Of a stretch of 64,000 bases of DNA, positions 37,279 to 46,004 are shown one piece after another. The notes below the pieces were generated by a model. The model had not been told where the DNA came from. It saw only the letters and a program-made list of their open reading frames with translations, and did not search any database. Each line of letters starts with the position of its first letter. Within the stretch, counting starts at the first letter, position 1. The position numbers were made by a program, and so were the translations under genes. This stretch comes from Methanovulcanius yangii. GTDB taxonomy: Archaea; Halobacteriota; Methanomicrobia; Methanomicrobiales; Methanomicrobiaceae. The stretch covers positions 2,214,867 to 2,278,866 of the forward strand of contig NZ_LTBL01000001.1 in the NCBI RefSeq assembly GCF_018687785.1. The letters run 5' to 3'.

Positions 37279-40047
37279 TTATTCGGTGCAGGGGATGTCC
37301 TCCGGTGAAATCCTGTGTATGATCCCGTTTCCTCCGTCCATCTCCACCCACTGGCCGTCTTCAAACCGCTCAGTCGCCCGGGTGACCCCCACGATGCAGG
37401 GAATGCCATACTCCCGAGCGATGATCGACCCGTGCTGGAGGAGCCCCCCCACCTCAAGGATGACCCCGCCGGCTGTCAGGAAGAGGGGTGTCCACCCCGG
37501 GTCCGAGGCGCTGATGACGAGAATATCCCCCGGAAAAACCTCTTTTTCAGTCGGATGGTGAAGCACCCTGACCGGACCGCGGGCGGTTCCGTCGGAGACG
37601 CCGTATCCGGAAATCTCTGCCCCGTTATCCTCCCCATCCGTGTTGGGGCGGATGATCCGCCCCGAGGAGTCGATGACCGGTGGGTACCGGCTGACCCGGT
37701 TCATCCTGCCGAAGCGTGTCCGGTTTGCGGCAACGGCGGGCTGCATCCGGACCCCGGGATTGTCGAGTGCGGCCTGGATATCTGCAATGGAGAGGCAGAA
37801 GACCTCATTTGCATGCCCGATCTGGTTCCTGGATGCGAGAATCTCTCCCGCGGCAAGGGCACGCCTGCGCACCCTTGCGGTGACCATGACGAGGTAATAT
37901 TTATGATCTTCACGGGTGCCCCCGAAGATGTCGAGCAGGGTCTCCATCCGAACGAAGAGACGTTCCTGCAGCCTGCCTTTTTTCCTGCTGTAGTCACGCA
38001 GGAGGCGGCACGCCTCCTCACGGCGGCGGCGCTCGTTCTCAAACCGCTCCGCGGGTCCCTGCCCCCTGAGATCTGCCTCTCTGTAGGTTCGTATCTGGGA
38101 AAGGGCAAGGAGCGGGTCGTTGGCGTACCCCGGTGATGCAGGATCGATCTCCCGCGGTCCCCGGAACCCGTATTCTTCCATGAAGTCCGTCCATTCCTTC
38201 ATGAACTCCTCGGGCATCTCTCCCTGACGAATCCGCTCCGCAAGCATGGTGACGTCGTCGTCGATTTCGCCCCCTGCAAGAAGGGAGAGGCGTGACAGGG
38301 AGAGCGCCATCCCTGTCGTCCGGTTATTCGGGAGGGCACGGTCAACCCTGTCGGCAAGCGCCCGGATGTCATCGGGTGCTCCGGCAAACATCCTGCGGAC
38401 CGTCATGCGGGCGCACTCGGAGTTGATCAGGGTTGCACCGGTCTTCTCCTTCACCCACCAGACGATCAGCCGCCCGGCCTTCTCACAGTACTCACTGAAC
38501 GGGAGATCCTGCAACTCGAGTTCATCGAGTGACGCAAGGAACTCAGCCTCCGATCTCCTGCACTCACGGGATACCGCCTCAGGGGAGAGAAATCCCCGTC
38601 CCGCATGGAGAAGGAGGTCGCGGGACTGCCAGAGGGAGGCCGCCGTCATGCCCCGGAGAAGAGCCGGACGGACGGGATTTTTCCATGCTGCGGGGTCGCA
38701 GTCCCGTATGATCGCTGCGGAGGAGGTGTCCAGTCCCCCAAACAGAAGGTCGATCATGCGTGGATGCATGATCCACAGGAGATTGGAGATGTTAAGGTAC
38801 ATCCGTCCCTCCGTCACCTGGGCAATGCCGCAGATTGCATCCCGGCCCGCACAGGAGTTGCCGGTGAGCGACTCTACCGTACAACCCAGAATCCCGTCCA
38901 TCCATGAAGACCCGAGCGGCGAGAGGGCGCCCTGCATCCCGTGTTCGACGAGTGTCAGGTCAAGGTACATCCGTACCGGCTCCCCTCCGCCGCCGGTCCT
39001 CAGGGCTTCCGGCAGCGGCACCATGGTGGTGATGGGGCGGGCTTGGAGGATCATCAAATTGCCGTCCTTTCCTGCCCATTCGACATCGACGGCATCACCG
39101 AATACCTCTTCCGCCTTCAGGACGAGGTCACGCAGAACGAAGGGGTCGTATCCATCCAGGCAGAACCGTTCGCTGTGGTAACCGTGACATTCCCTCACTC
39201 CGCCGCCGGGACGGGCGAAGCAGGCGATCTCCTTCGCCCCGGTCTTCCGGTCGACGATCGTTGACCCCTGCCGGGTGAGCACTAGTTCATCGGGTGATGT
39301 CCGGCCGGTAACGATTGTCTCCCCCAGTCCCCATCCGGCATTGATAACGATCTCCTCCCTGCTGTTGGTGACCGGGTTTGCGGAGAACGCGATGCCGGAG
39401 ATATCGGCGGGAACCAGTTTCTGGACGATGACCGCCATTGCCGGAGGGCCCGGGTCGCGTCGGTGGGCCCTGTGGTAGGAGAGGACCCGGCCCTCAAATG
39501 AAGAGGCAAAGACCCTGCGAATCGCATCCTCGAGCCCGTTCGTCGTCACCCCGATCTCGGTCCGGTAGATGCCCGCAAACGATGCCTCCTGCTCGTCCTC
39601 CGCGGGTGACGACGATCGTACCGCCCAGATGCCGGGATCGGTGCCAAGGCGCCGGAGTGCAGACGCCAGCACCTCTCCCTGAAGTGGAGAAAACGCAAGG
39701 CCTGTGCAGTGATCCTGCAGTGCCTTCACACCGGATTCCGCGATCGGGGTGCCGGATGCCGCCATGGAGCGCCAGACCTCCGTTGCCATCACCGATGCGG
39801 ACCATGACGCAAAGAACGCGGTGGTGAGAACACACCCCGGGGGGACGGGAAGCCCTGCCCTGCACAGCTCCAGGAGGGAGAATGCCTTTCCACCAACCTC
39901 TTCGATGGCGGCCGACCCCTCGTCACCCGGAAACAGAATCGAGCATCTGGACGAATGTACCCGTGGTTTTCCCGTCGGGAAGTCTACGGGGTGATGGGGT
40001 TCCTGTTCCTGCGCTCCGGACGAATCCGCCGCAGGCGTGTGCTCCAT
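37279..40047 (-). CDS. rifampin-phosphotransferase-like PEP/ATP-dependent enzyme
   Basis: A 922-residue enzyme of the PEP synthase/RPH family. The N-terminal ATP-binding half has GGKAFSLLELCRAGLPVPPG, WAVRSSSPAEDEQEASFAG and NAGWGLGETIVTGRTSPDE. The middle domain, with EYGFRGPREIDPASPGYAND, is as in rifampin phosphotransferases rather than PEP synthases. The C-terminal swivelling domain has the phosphorylated histidine in LLQHGSIIAREYGIP. RPH enzymes split ATP and phosphorylate a hydroxyl group on a hydrophobic substrate. The frame extends to 40350, but that overlaps the nitroreductase; ATG 40047 is taken. It lies 109 bases before the prenyl-synthase fusion. An identical copy is at 55943-58711. 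Confidence 0.82.
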   Translation of the reverse strand: MEHTPAADSSGAQEQEPHHPVDFPTGKPRVHSSRCSILFPGDEGSAAIEEVGGKAFSLLELCRAGLPVPPGCVLTTAFFASWSASVMATEVWRSMAASGTPIAESGVKALQDHCTGLAFSPLQGEVLASALRRLGTDPGIWAVRSSSPAEDEQEASFAGIYRTEIGVTTNGLEDAIRRVFASSFEGRVLSYHRAHRRDPGPPAMAVIVQKLVPADISGIAFSANPVTNSREEIVINAGWGLGETIVTGRTSPDELVLTRQGSTIVDRKTGAKEIACFARPGGGVRECHGYHSERFCLDGYDPFVLRDLVLKAEEVFGDAVDVEWAGKDGNLMILQARPITTMVPLPEALRTGGGGEPVRMYLDLTLVEHGMQGALSPLGSSWMDGILGCTVESLTGNSCAGRDAICGIAQVTEGRMYLNISNLLWIMHPRMIDLLFGGLDTSSAAIIRDCDPAAWKNPVRPALLRGMTAASLWQSRDLLLHAGRGFLSPEAVSRECRRSEAEFLASLDELELQDLPFSEYCEKAGRLIVWWVKEKTGATLINSECARMTVRRMFAGAPDDIRALADRVDRALPNNRTTGMALSLSRLSLLAGGEIDDDVTMLAERIRQGEMPEEFMKEWTDFMEEYGFRGPREIDPASPGYANDPLLALSQIRTYREADLRGQGPAERFENERRRREEACRLLRDYSRKKGRLQERLFVRMETLLDIFGGTREDHKYYLVMVTARVRRRALAAGEILASRNQIGHANEVFCLSIADIQAALDNPGVRMQPAVAANRTRFGRMNRVSRYPPVIDSSGRIIRPNTDGEDNGAEISGYGVSDGTARGPVRVLHHPTEKEVFPGDILVISASDPGWTPLFLTAGGVILEVGGLLQHGSIIAREYGIPCIVGVTRATERFEDGQWVEMDGGNGIIHRISPEDIPCTE

Positions 40048-40181
40048 AGTACAGAAAATCTCTCTGCCTGATGACTTGAATATGCTGGAACAGGACCCGT
40101 CCGATGAGCGGGGGAGGGATGTGGGGATGCACGAAACATTAGGGCAATGACATCCGATCCGTATAATATCCAAAAAAATAT

Positions 40182-41003
40182 TCAGATGTATTCGACACTC
40201 AGGGGATCTCTCTTCGGCACTCCTTTGCTCCGGAGCTTGGGTAAACCAAATATCAGTGCGTAATTCGGGAGATAGCCTTTTGGAATATGCAGTTCCTCCT
40301 GGATCGGGAGGTATTCCTCCGCTGCCAGCTTGAGAGTCCCCAGCCAGCATGACCCGACCCCGTAGGCCTTGGCCACGAGTTCGAACCAGGTGAGGGCGAT
40401 GGCAGCGTCCGTGACGGCAAATGGGTTGTTGGTGGGTACTGCCGCGAAGATGATATGCGGAGCATTCCGGCAGACGAGGTCGATTCCCTGATCATAGGCC
40501 TCTATCATTCCGTTGAAGATGTCGGCATACGGGTGATCAGGCTGTTCGCTCATCACTTTTTGCATCCACTCGATGGCAAGGGCGGATATCCTCCGGACCT
40601 TTTCGGTGTCCATGATGACAATGTAGTGGACCTTCTGCCGGTTTGCAGCGGTCGGTGCAAACCGCACGGTCTCCATCACATCGTCAAGGACGCGGGGGTC
40701 CACCGGCTTTTTGCGGAATTGCCGGATGGACCGGCGGGACTGCATGAACTTGCCGAACTGGTCCGGTTTGATGTCCAGGGCCCGGGGATTGAAGTTTGCC
40801 GGATAGTCTCCTTTGAAATCTACTTTCAGTGCGTCAAAAGGACAGAAAACCTCGCAATGACCACATCTCATGCAGCGTTTCTCCTTGTCTTCGGTCACCA
40901 GAGGATAGTCGCCCTTCTCCATCGAGATAATGAAGGCAGGGCAGACATTGACACAGACTCCGCATTTCGTGCAGTCATCCCTGCTTACGGCAATGACACT
41001 CAT
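40182..41003 (-). CDS. ferredoxin-fused nitroreductase family protein
   Basis: A 273-residue flavoprotein. Two [4Fe-4S] motifs lie in the first 60 residues (CTKCGVCVNVCPA and CMRCGHCEVFCPF), followed by the nitroreductase fold (SRRSIRQFRKKPVDPRVLDD, FAPTAANRQ, YGVGSCWLG). Such proteins reduce unknown substrates with FMN, using electrons through the clusters. An open frame runs to 41099; ATG 41012 and 41003 are close to a TATA-like sequence, suggesting a leaderless start. An identical copy is at 58846-59667. Confidence 0.88.
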   Translation of the reverse strand: MSVIAVSRDDCTKCGVCVNVCPAFIISMEKGDYPLVTEDKEKRCMRCGHCEVFCPFDALKVDFKGDYPANFNPRALDIKPDQFGKFMQSRRSIRQFRKKPVDPRVLDDVMETVRFAPTAANRQKVHYIVIMDTEKVRRISALAIEWMQKVMSEQPDHPYADIFNGMIEAYDQGIDLVCRNAPHIIFAAVPTNNPFAVTDAAIALTWFELVAKAYGVGSCWLGTLKLAAEEYLPIQEELHIPKGYLPNYALIFGLPKLRSKGVPKRDPLSVEYI

Positions 41004-41336
41004 GGGGGTCATGATGGTGGTGGAGGTGATAAATGCTCTCCTGTGGGAATCAGTGAATCGGTAAAATGCAGTGTATTTTTGGAGATATTCGTCATTCATG
41101 TATGTATTATCAATTTCATCGGATGAAACGAGTGAATATCACCTGGATGCCGTATTCGCCATGATATGTGTTCGTTTAGAACAATCGCGATATGAATGTG
41201 GGTTTGAATGATCATCCGTGGGTGCCGGCGGACCGTTGCATCGCCAGGAGGGATGTAGGAATTCCGGTACCGGATAAGAGGCACTGACTTCCGGAGAATC
41301 TTTCAAATACCACTGCGATAGCTCATAGTGATTACA
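41004..41336. other. divergent promoter region of the nitroreductase and QueG-like genes
   Basis: No gene is seen in these 333 bases. TTTATCACC on the minus strand (about 41028-41036) and CTTTCAAATACC on the plus strand (about 41303-41314) are TATA-like and sit about 25 bases before the two starts, fitting leaderless transcripts. TGTTC-GTTTA-GAACA at 41169-41183 is a small inverted repeat between them. Confidence 0.5.
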
Positions 41337-42143
41337 ATGGATGAAGATCTCAGGGAGTCGATTCGTCAACGGTGCCGTACAATGGACATCCCGCTCGTGG
41401 GAATCGCCGGTGTGAAGCGGTGGGAGCATCCGCCCTTTACCCCATGGATGCCGGAGGCATTCTATCCGCAGTCCATCTTTCCTGAGGCCAGGTCGGTGAT
41501 CGTAATCGGCCTTCCGGTCGACCTTCCTGTCCTTGAGACTGCACCCTCCATCTATTATCACGAGCTCTACACCACTGTCAATACCCTCCTGGACCAGTAT
41601 ACCTATCGGCTCGCCTCGTACCTGAATGGAGAGGGGTATCCGTCGGTCTTCGTCCCCCGCGACGGCTACGGGAGCATCGATGTCCTGCTCGAAAACCCCG
41701 TTGCCTTCTTTTCTCACCGGCATGCCGCGTACATGGCCGGTCTGGGAACGTTCGGCGTAAATAACATGCTTCTGACCCCGGAATACGGGCCACGGGTCAG
41801 GTTCGGTTCGGTACTTACAACCGCCGAACTGCCCGAGGACCCGGTCATGGAAGAGGAACTCTGTACCAGATGTATGGAGTGCGTGCTTCGCTGTCCCGCG
41901 GGCGCACTGGAGGAAGGTGAATATCCCGCCGTCCTGACTGACAAGAAGGCATGCGCAGAGAACAGTGAACGCCTCCACCGCAAGCGCATCGCCCCCTGCG
42001 GTATCTGCCTGAAAGTCTGTCCTGTTGGCCGGGATCGGGTGCATTTCCGTCGTGAGGATATCGGCATGTACGCGGATAAGGAGCATTTCCCTGCCCATCA
42101 CCGTGCCTGGAAGCATGTCCGGTCATACGGGGGGAAAAAGTGA
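41337..42143 (+). CDS. QueG-like iron-sulfur reductase
   Basis: A 268-residue protein with two C-terminal [4Fe-4S] motifs: CTRCMECVLRCPAGAL and CGICLKVCPVGRDR. The N-terminal part (SVIVIGLPVD, YYHELYTTVNTLLDQYTYRLA and AYMAGLGTFGVNNMLLTP) resembles epoxyqueuosine reductase QueG and its archaeal relatives. Archaea make archaeosine rather than queuosine, so the substrate is probably different. A GTG three codons earlier (41328) is possible. It is divergent from the nitroreductase. An identical copy is at 60001-60807. Confidence 0.8.
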   Translation: MDEDLRESIRQRCRTMDIPLVGIAGVKRWEHPPFTPWMPEAFYPQSIFPEARSVIVIGLPVDLPVLETAPSIYYHELYTTVNTLLDQYTYRLASYLNGEGYPSVFVPRDGYGSIDVLLENPVAFFSHRHAAYMAGLGTFGVNNMLLTPEYGPRVRFGSVLTTAELPEDPVMEEELCTRCMECVLRCPAGALEEGEYPAVLTDKKACAENSERLHRKRIAPCGICLKVCPVGRDRVHFRREDIGMYADKEHFPAHHRAWKHVRSYGGKK

Positions 42144-42244
42144 TTTTGGCGGGGAAGGCCCTCCCCTTCCCCCTCCCCTTCCTCAGTGGGAATGTCTCCT
42201 CTTTCGGTCGCGGCAGAGGGGTGGTGAATTTCCGTGAACCGGGG

Positions 42245-42805
42245 CTACCTGCCCGCCGGCGTATGCTCCTTCACGAGCCGCATCAGCTCCGTGAATAACC
42301 GGTCCCTCACATCCTGAACGACGAGTGCCTCGTCCAGGGTCAAAAGACAGCTATCCTGTGTCTGATAGCGTGACGGGGAAACCTGAATGGCATAGGTGTT
42401 GGGAGTCTGATCCCAGAACCAGTCGGCACTCCCGAACTGGATATACTCCGGGTCGTTCCTTGCGATCACACGGAGATCCTCGCAGAGAAGATGGCCCCGG
42501 CGGCTGTTTTCGATGCAGAATGCCACGTAGGCGATACGGTAGGTTACCCTTCTGACCTGGGTTGCGCCGGGTTGCAGCCGTCTGATAGTGTGGATGTCCT
42601 GCGTTCCTGCATGGACAAAATGGCCGTAGCAGCTCTGGAGTGTGTAGCAGGAGGGCACCCGTGAGAAGGCCCGTATGAGGGGCAGCAGCGGAGGGTCGAT
42701 CTCCCCGTTCCTGATGACTGATGTGAGATCCTCCAGAGCCTTCTCGCGGCCCGTGTCGAATCCTGCGAAGGTGATCATGGGGCGGGGAGGGGTGAACGTC
42801 TCCAT
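42245..42805 (-). CDS. conserved protein, possibly TYW3-like
   Basis: A 186-residue soluble protein. The segment EIDPPLLPLIRAFSRVPSCY followed by TLQSCYGHF is similar to the N-terminus of TYW3/Taw3 proteins (IDxxIxPLxxxIN...TTSSCSGR), but the defining SSCSGR is changed to QSCYGH, so a wybutosine role is doubtful. Frames upstream to 42883 exist only in this copy; in the second copy a base deletion removes them, which supports ATG 42805. An identical copy is at 60909-61469. Confidence 0.6.
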   Translation of the reverse strand: METFTPPRPMITFAGFDTGREKALEDLTSVIRNGEIDPPLLPLIRAFSRVPSCYTLQSCYGHFVHAGTQDIHTIRRLQPGATQVRRVTYRIAYVAFCIENSRRGHLLCEDLRVIARNDPEYIQFGSADWFWDQTPNTYAIQVSPSRYQTQDSCLLTLDEALVVQDVRDRLFTELMRLVKEHTPAGR

Positions 42806-42992
42806 AGGGGGGACAATGATTCTTCTCCGTATAAAGGAGTATGGTGGGGGGGTTCGGAGATGCAGGGACGGGAGAACCGGCAACGCGATGCCTCCCGAAA
42901 GGGTCTGCTCTGCTTCATCGGCATCGTATGTCCTTCATCTCCCCGGGGAGGGCGGGTGGTATGGAGAAGGGGGCCCTGATGGCATCTGGTGC

Positions 42993-43850
42993 TCAGTCCG
43001 ACGGCGGCGACTCCCTCTTTCTCCACCAGATCTTCACATGATGAGAGTGTCCGGGGATGGTGTATGTGGTGCCGTCACTTCCCATATGGGCCAGAATATA
43101 CTGTCGGAGCACGTCCTTCTGGGCCGTGGTGGCTGCAAGGACCTGGGGGGCAAAGTACTCCACGGCTGCCTCGGAGGTCGGGAAGACATAGGTGTGGGGG
43201 AAGGGTACGGATTCGACACTGGGGTAAATCCCCATGCTATAGAGCAGGTTGTATATGATGTCGCATTTCGGCGGGCTGGCAAATTCCCTGCCGTGGAGTG
43301 CCGGCCACAGGGCACATGACATCATCTCCCAGGGGGTCAGGCCCGCAAACCAATAGATGGCGAGATAGTCTGACGAGGCTGCAATCATCGTCCCGATGGC
43401 ATCTTTGATATCCGGCACGTTCAGGGAGTTTCTGGCAAAGACGATGTCATATGGCCCATCCAGATCGGCGGAAACATCCACATCCTCCCAGAGTTTCTGC
43501 AGGGTGTCGACGTTTGACACACTTTCGGTCGCTAGGTTCTCCCGGAGTACGGTATACATCCCCCCCGATGGTTCGACGGCGGTGACGTGAGCGACCTTCC
43601 GGGCAAGCGGGATGGTAATTGACCCCGGTCCTGCCCCGATGTCCAGCACGCGGGCAGTGGGGGCCAGAGGAAGGCCGGCGAGAACGGGGTCGACACGGGC
43701 ATTACGATGCTCCAGTGATTTCCGGTAATAATCACGTGCCGCATCCTCGTTGTCCCAGTAGGCAGCCCCTGTCTGTTCCATGCTGGCATCGCGGTACCTG
43801 TTCCACTGCCGCTTCCATTTTGTATTCCAGTCTGTCGCATTCAAAGTCAT
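42993..43850 (-). CDS. class I SAM-dependent methyltransferase
   Basis: A 285-residue methyltransferase: motif I ARVLDIGAGPGSITIPLA, acidic motif VTAVEPSGGM, and FARNSLNV as the post-II region. The N-terminus DWNTKWKRQWNRYRDA and the two-part C-terminus resemble methanogen methyltransferases of unknown substrate. GGAGAAGAG precedes ATG 43850. In the second copy one G is missing at the position of 43145-43150, which breaks the frame. Confidence 0.85.
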   Translation of the reverse strand: MTLNATDWNTKWKRQWNRYRDASMEQTGAAYWDNEDAARDYYRKSLEHRNARVDPVLAGLPLAPTARVLDIGAGPGSITIPLARKVAHVTAVEPSGGMYTVLRENLATESVSNVDTLQKLWEDVDVSADLDGPYDIVFARNSLNVPDIKDAIGTMIAASSDYLAIYWFAGLTPWEMMSCALWPALHGREFASPPKCDIIYNLLYSMGIYPSVESVPFPHTYVFPTSEAAVEYFAPQVLAATTAQKDVLRQYILAHMGSDGTTYTIPGHSHHVKIWWRKRESPPSD

Positions 43851-43990
43851 CTCTTCTCCAAATATCCCATCTCAGAGTATTTCCTCCCGCACCGGCTGAC
43901 AGCTGCAGGCAGATGCGGATGGCCCGGCAAAACCTGCCGTGCACAGCGTACATGGCAGAATGGAGTGTTCGGACAGATAAATGTGGCAGA

Positions 43991-44073
43991 CCCTTCCCGG
44001 TGCGACACCGGCAAGCAGTCACCGGCGATGCATCCCCATGGGGGCTGAGAAGATGTCCGGGGGGCCGGGAGGG
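43991..44073 (+). ncRNA. candidate structured RNA element upstream of the ATP-grasp gene
   Basis: CCCTTCCCGG (43991-44000) can pair with CCGGGAGGG (44065-44073) with one bulge. Inside, CCGGTG-CGA-CACCGG (43997-44011) forms a perfect hairpin that competes with it, a second CACCGG lies at 44020-44025, and CCCCATGGGG (44034-44043) is self-complementary. This could be a cis-acting element of the gene at 44140 or of the divergent methyltransferase; I know no matching family. Confidence 0.3.
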
Positions 44074-44139
44074 TGAATACCGCCTCTTCCGGCATTCTTT
44101 TGCCATTCGTCCTGCAAATGAATACAGGACTGATGAGGT

Positions 44140-45312
44140 TTGATAGTACTGGATGAACCCTATGTATCCCGGTATCTTGTGGACACCATAGTGACGATGG
44201 ACCTTCCTGTTCTCAGAAATGCAACATCAGTGAGAATGAACACGGACGGACGGATGCGCCTCGTCGACGGAGCTGAAGTAGTGCGGTGCGTACACGAGGG
44301 CGATTGCCGGATGTATACCAACTCGGAGCATGCGATAGGATGGATTGCGGAGCATCTGGGCGAAACGGACCTTGCGAAAACCATCGCCCTCTTCAAGGAC
44401 AAGGCAGCATTTCGAAAACTCATCTCCGGCCTGTATCCTACGTTTTTCTTCCGGTCGGTCCCCTTCGGAGAACTGGATATGCTTGATGTTGCGCTCCTCC
44501 CGAAACCGTTTGTCATCAAACCGGCGGTTGGCTTCTTCAGTGCGGGTGTGCATGTCGTCCGCACGGACGAGGAATGGACGGACGTCCTTGACGCCATAAA
44601 GACGGGTATGGAAGATATCGCTGCAGGCTATCCGCCGGAAGTCTGTGACGCCGGGACCTTCATCATCGAAGAGTATATCGAAGGAACGGAACTTGCGGTG
44701 GATGCGTATTTTAATGCGCAGGGTGAACCGGTGGTACTCAATATTCTTGCCCATCTCTTCTCCTCAGTTGATGATGTCGACGACCGGGTCTATCTGACCT
44801 CAAGGAAGATTGTTGCGGAGCAGCTTGCGCCGGTAACCCACCTTCTCCGGCGGATTCAGGCACTGATGGGAATCACAAATTTTCCCCTGCATATTGAATT
44901 GCGGGTGAATGATGACGGAAAGGTCGTTCCCATCGAGGTGAACCCCCTCCGCTTTGCCGGGTGGTGCACGACGGACATTGCGGAATATGCCTGGGGCATT
45001 AATGTCTACAGGTTCTATTTCGAAGGGATGGTGCCCGACTGGGATCGGTTGCTGCAGGAAGTGGGTGATGATGTGTATGCCCTCTTGGTGGTGCAGCCGC
45101 CTGCGGGCACGGTCCCGGAGACGATTGCCGGGTTTGATTACGAAACCTTTGTCGCAGGGTTTTCCGAACCGCTTGAATTGCGTCCGGTAGAGTATCCCCG
45201 GTATCCGGTCTTTGGATTTTTATTCACACGGATGAAAGGAGGAGTCCTCTCCGAGGCGGAGGCCTATCTGCGCTCCGATATGCAGGATGTCATCCGCTTC
45301 AGGGAGAGGTGA
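44140..45312 (+). CDS. ATP-grasp family ligase
   Basis: A 390-residue ATP-grasp protein. After an N-terminal domain starting VLDEPYVSRYLVDTI come KDKAAFRKLISGLYPTFFF, LPKPFVIKPAVGFFSAGVHVV, FIIEEYIEGTELAVDAYF and the metal-binding LRVNDDGKVVPIEVNPLRFAG. It probably joins a carboxylate to an amine with ATP; the substrate is unknown. The first possible start is TTG 44140, because a stop codon lies two codons upstream; GTG 44179 is a later alternative. In the second copy a one-base deletion near the end breaks the frame. Confidence 0.8.
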   Translation: MIVLDEPYVSRYLVDTIVTMDLPVLRNATSVRMNTDGRMRLVDGAEVVRCVHEGDCRMYTNSEHAIGWIAEHLGETDLAKTIALFKDKAAFRKLISGLYPTFFFRSVPFGELDMLDVALLPKPFVIKPAVGFFSAGVHVVRTDEEWTDVLDAIKTGMEDIAAGYPPEVCDAGTFIIEEYIEGTELAVDAYFNAQGEPVVLNILAHLFSSVDDVDDRVYLTSRKIVAEQLAPVTHLLRRIQALMGITNFPLHIELRVNDDGKVVPIEVNPLRFAGWCTTDIAEYAWGINVYRFYFEGMVPDWDRLLQEVGDDVYALLVVQPPAGTVPETIAGFDYETFVAGFSEPLELRPVEYPRYPVFGFLFTRMKGGVLSEAEAYLRSDMQDVIRFRER

Positions 45313-45425
45313 TCCTCAGGAAGGAAGAGTGGGAGCGGCGGATTGGGACCGGGCGCCCCGAGTCGCAGCGCCCAGGTCACCTGATCGAATTATTCACGTG
45401 GTGTTCTGAATGGGCGAACCGGTGG

Positions 45426-46004
45426 TCAACGGCTCCGGCCGACCCACAGGACCGCTTTTTCGCAGCAGATGCCTGCAAAAAAGGAGAAGATAATCAGGTA
45501 GAGGGTCAGGACGGCAGTGAAGGCACCGCCGAAATAGTAGATCATCAGGGGGATGAACGGCAGCTTTACCGAACGCATATAGAGAAAGACCCCCGAAAAT
45601 GCGATGCGCATGCCCTTTTCCTGGAAATCGGCAAGCATTGAATACCATACATAGACGGGGCCGGTTGCGATGATGCCTGCCACCACTGCAAGAATCCATC
45701 CCTTGATACCCGATTCATATCCCAGGTGGCGGGCAATCGCCTGCGGACGAACAAAGAGGTCGATTACGAAGAACAACACGAAGACCAGAACCAGGACCGG
45801 GAGAATCTGGAGGATGATCCCGATGAATGTCCGGACGGCTTCACTGAAGACCCCGTAATCCCGGAATGCCAGGATGAGGTAGCATGCAACGGCAATTCCC
45901 AGAAAGATCATGGGAAACGCCGGTTGCCCCCTCCCGCCCTTCGGACCGGTGCCGTTGTCTTTCATCCTGTCTCCCTGCGAGGTCTTTTTCTGCATCCCGT
46001 TCAT
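45426..46004 (-). CDS. permease half (ArsP/DUF318-like), second subunit
   Basis: A 192-residue membrane protein with about five helices. GPVYVWYSMLADFQEKGM and AFSGVFLYMRSVKLPFIPLM are typical of the C-terminal half of predicted DUF318/ArsP permeases. Its start overlaps the stop of the upstream gene by four bases (ATGA), and that gene matches the other half, so the transporter is split into two subunits. The transported substrate cannot be read. Confidence 0.75.
   Translation of the reverse strand: MNGMQKKTSQGDRMKDNGTGPKGGRGQPAFPMIFLGIAVACYLILAFRDYGVFSEAVRTFIGIILQILPVLVLVFVLFFVIDLFVRPQAIARHLGYESGIKGWILAVVAGIIATGPVYVWYSMLADFQEKGMRIAFSGVFLYMRSVKLPFIPLMIYYFGGAFTAVLTLYLIIFSFFAGICCEKAVLWVGRSR

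Larger units (their letters stand above)
29293..45340 (+). repeat. left copy of a near-identical direct repeat (unit 18,664 bases)
   Basis: This stretch recurs at 47957-64000. The spacing is exactly 18,664 from the start until about 42.8 kb and falls to 18,660 by 45.3 kb because of four one-base deletions in the right copy. The repeat continues past the window end. Position 29293 lies in the SLOG/SLATT-like gene. No transposase, integrase or terminal inverted repeat is seen at the boundary. Confidence 0.97.

Noticed and set aside
34905..37457. 850-residue version of the CrtC-like/prenyl synthase protein starting at 37457
   Set aside because: The first 96 residues overlap the end of the RPH-like gene and have no family similarity; GTG 37169 has a ribosome binding site and TATA-like sequence.
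38246..39181. 311-residue open frame on the plus strand inside the RPH-like gene
   Set aside because: Arg/Ser-rich composition without motifs, antisense to a well-supported enzyme.
41169..41183. TGTTC-N5-GAACA as a defined operator
   Set aside because: Five-base arms occur often by chance in 64 kb; it is noted only as part of the divergent promoter region.
41139..42116. 325-residue open frame on the minus strand
   Set aside because: It is antisense to the QueG-like gene, which has clear Fe-S motifs and a promoter; the frame is open because of high GC at third positions.
43991..44073. Cobalamin riboswitch
   Set aside because: The region is structured but lacks the conserved B12-box order and neighbouring genes are not cobalamin-related, so no family name is given.
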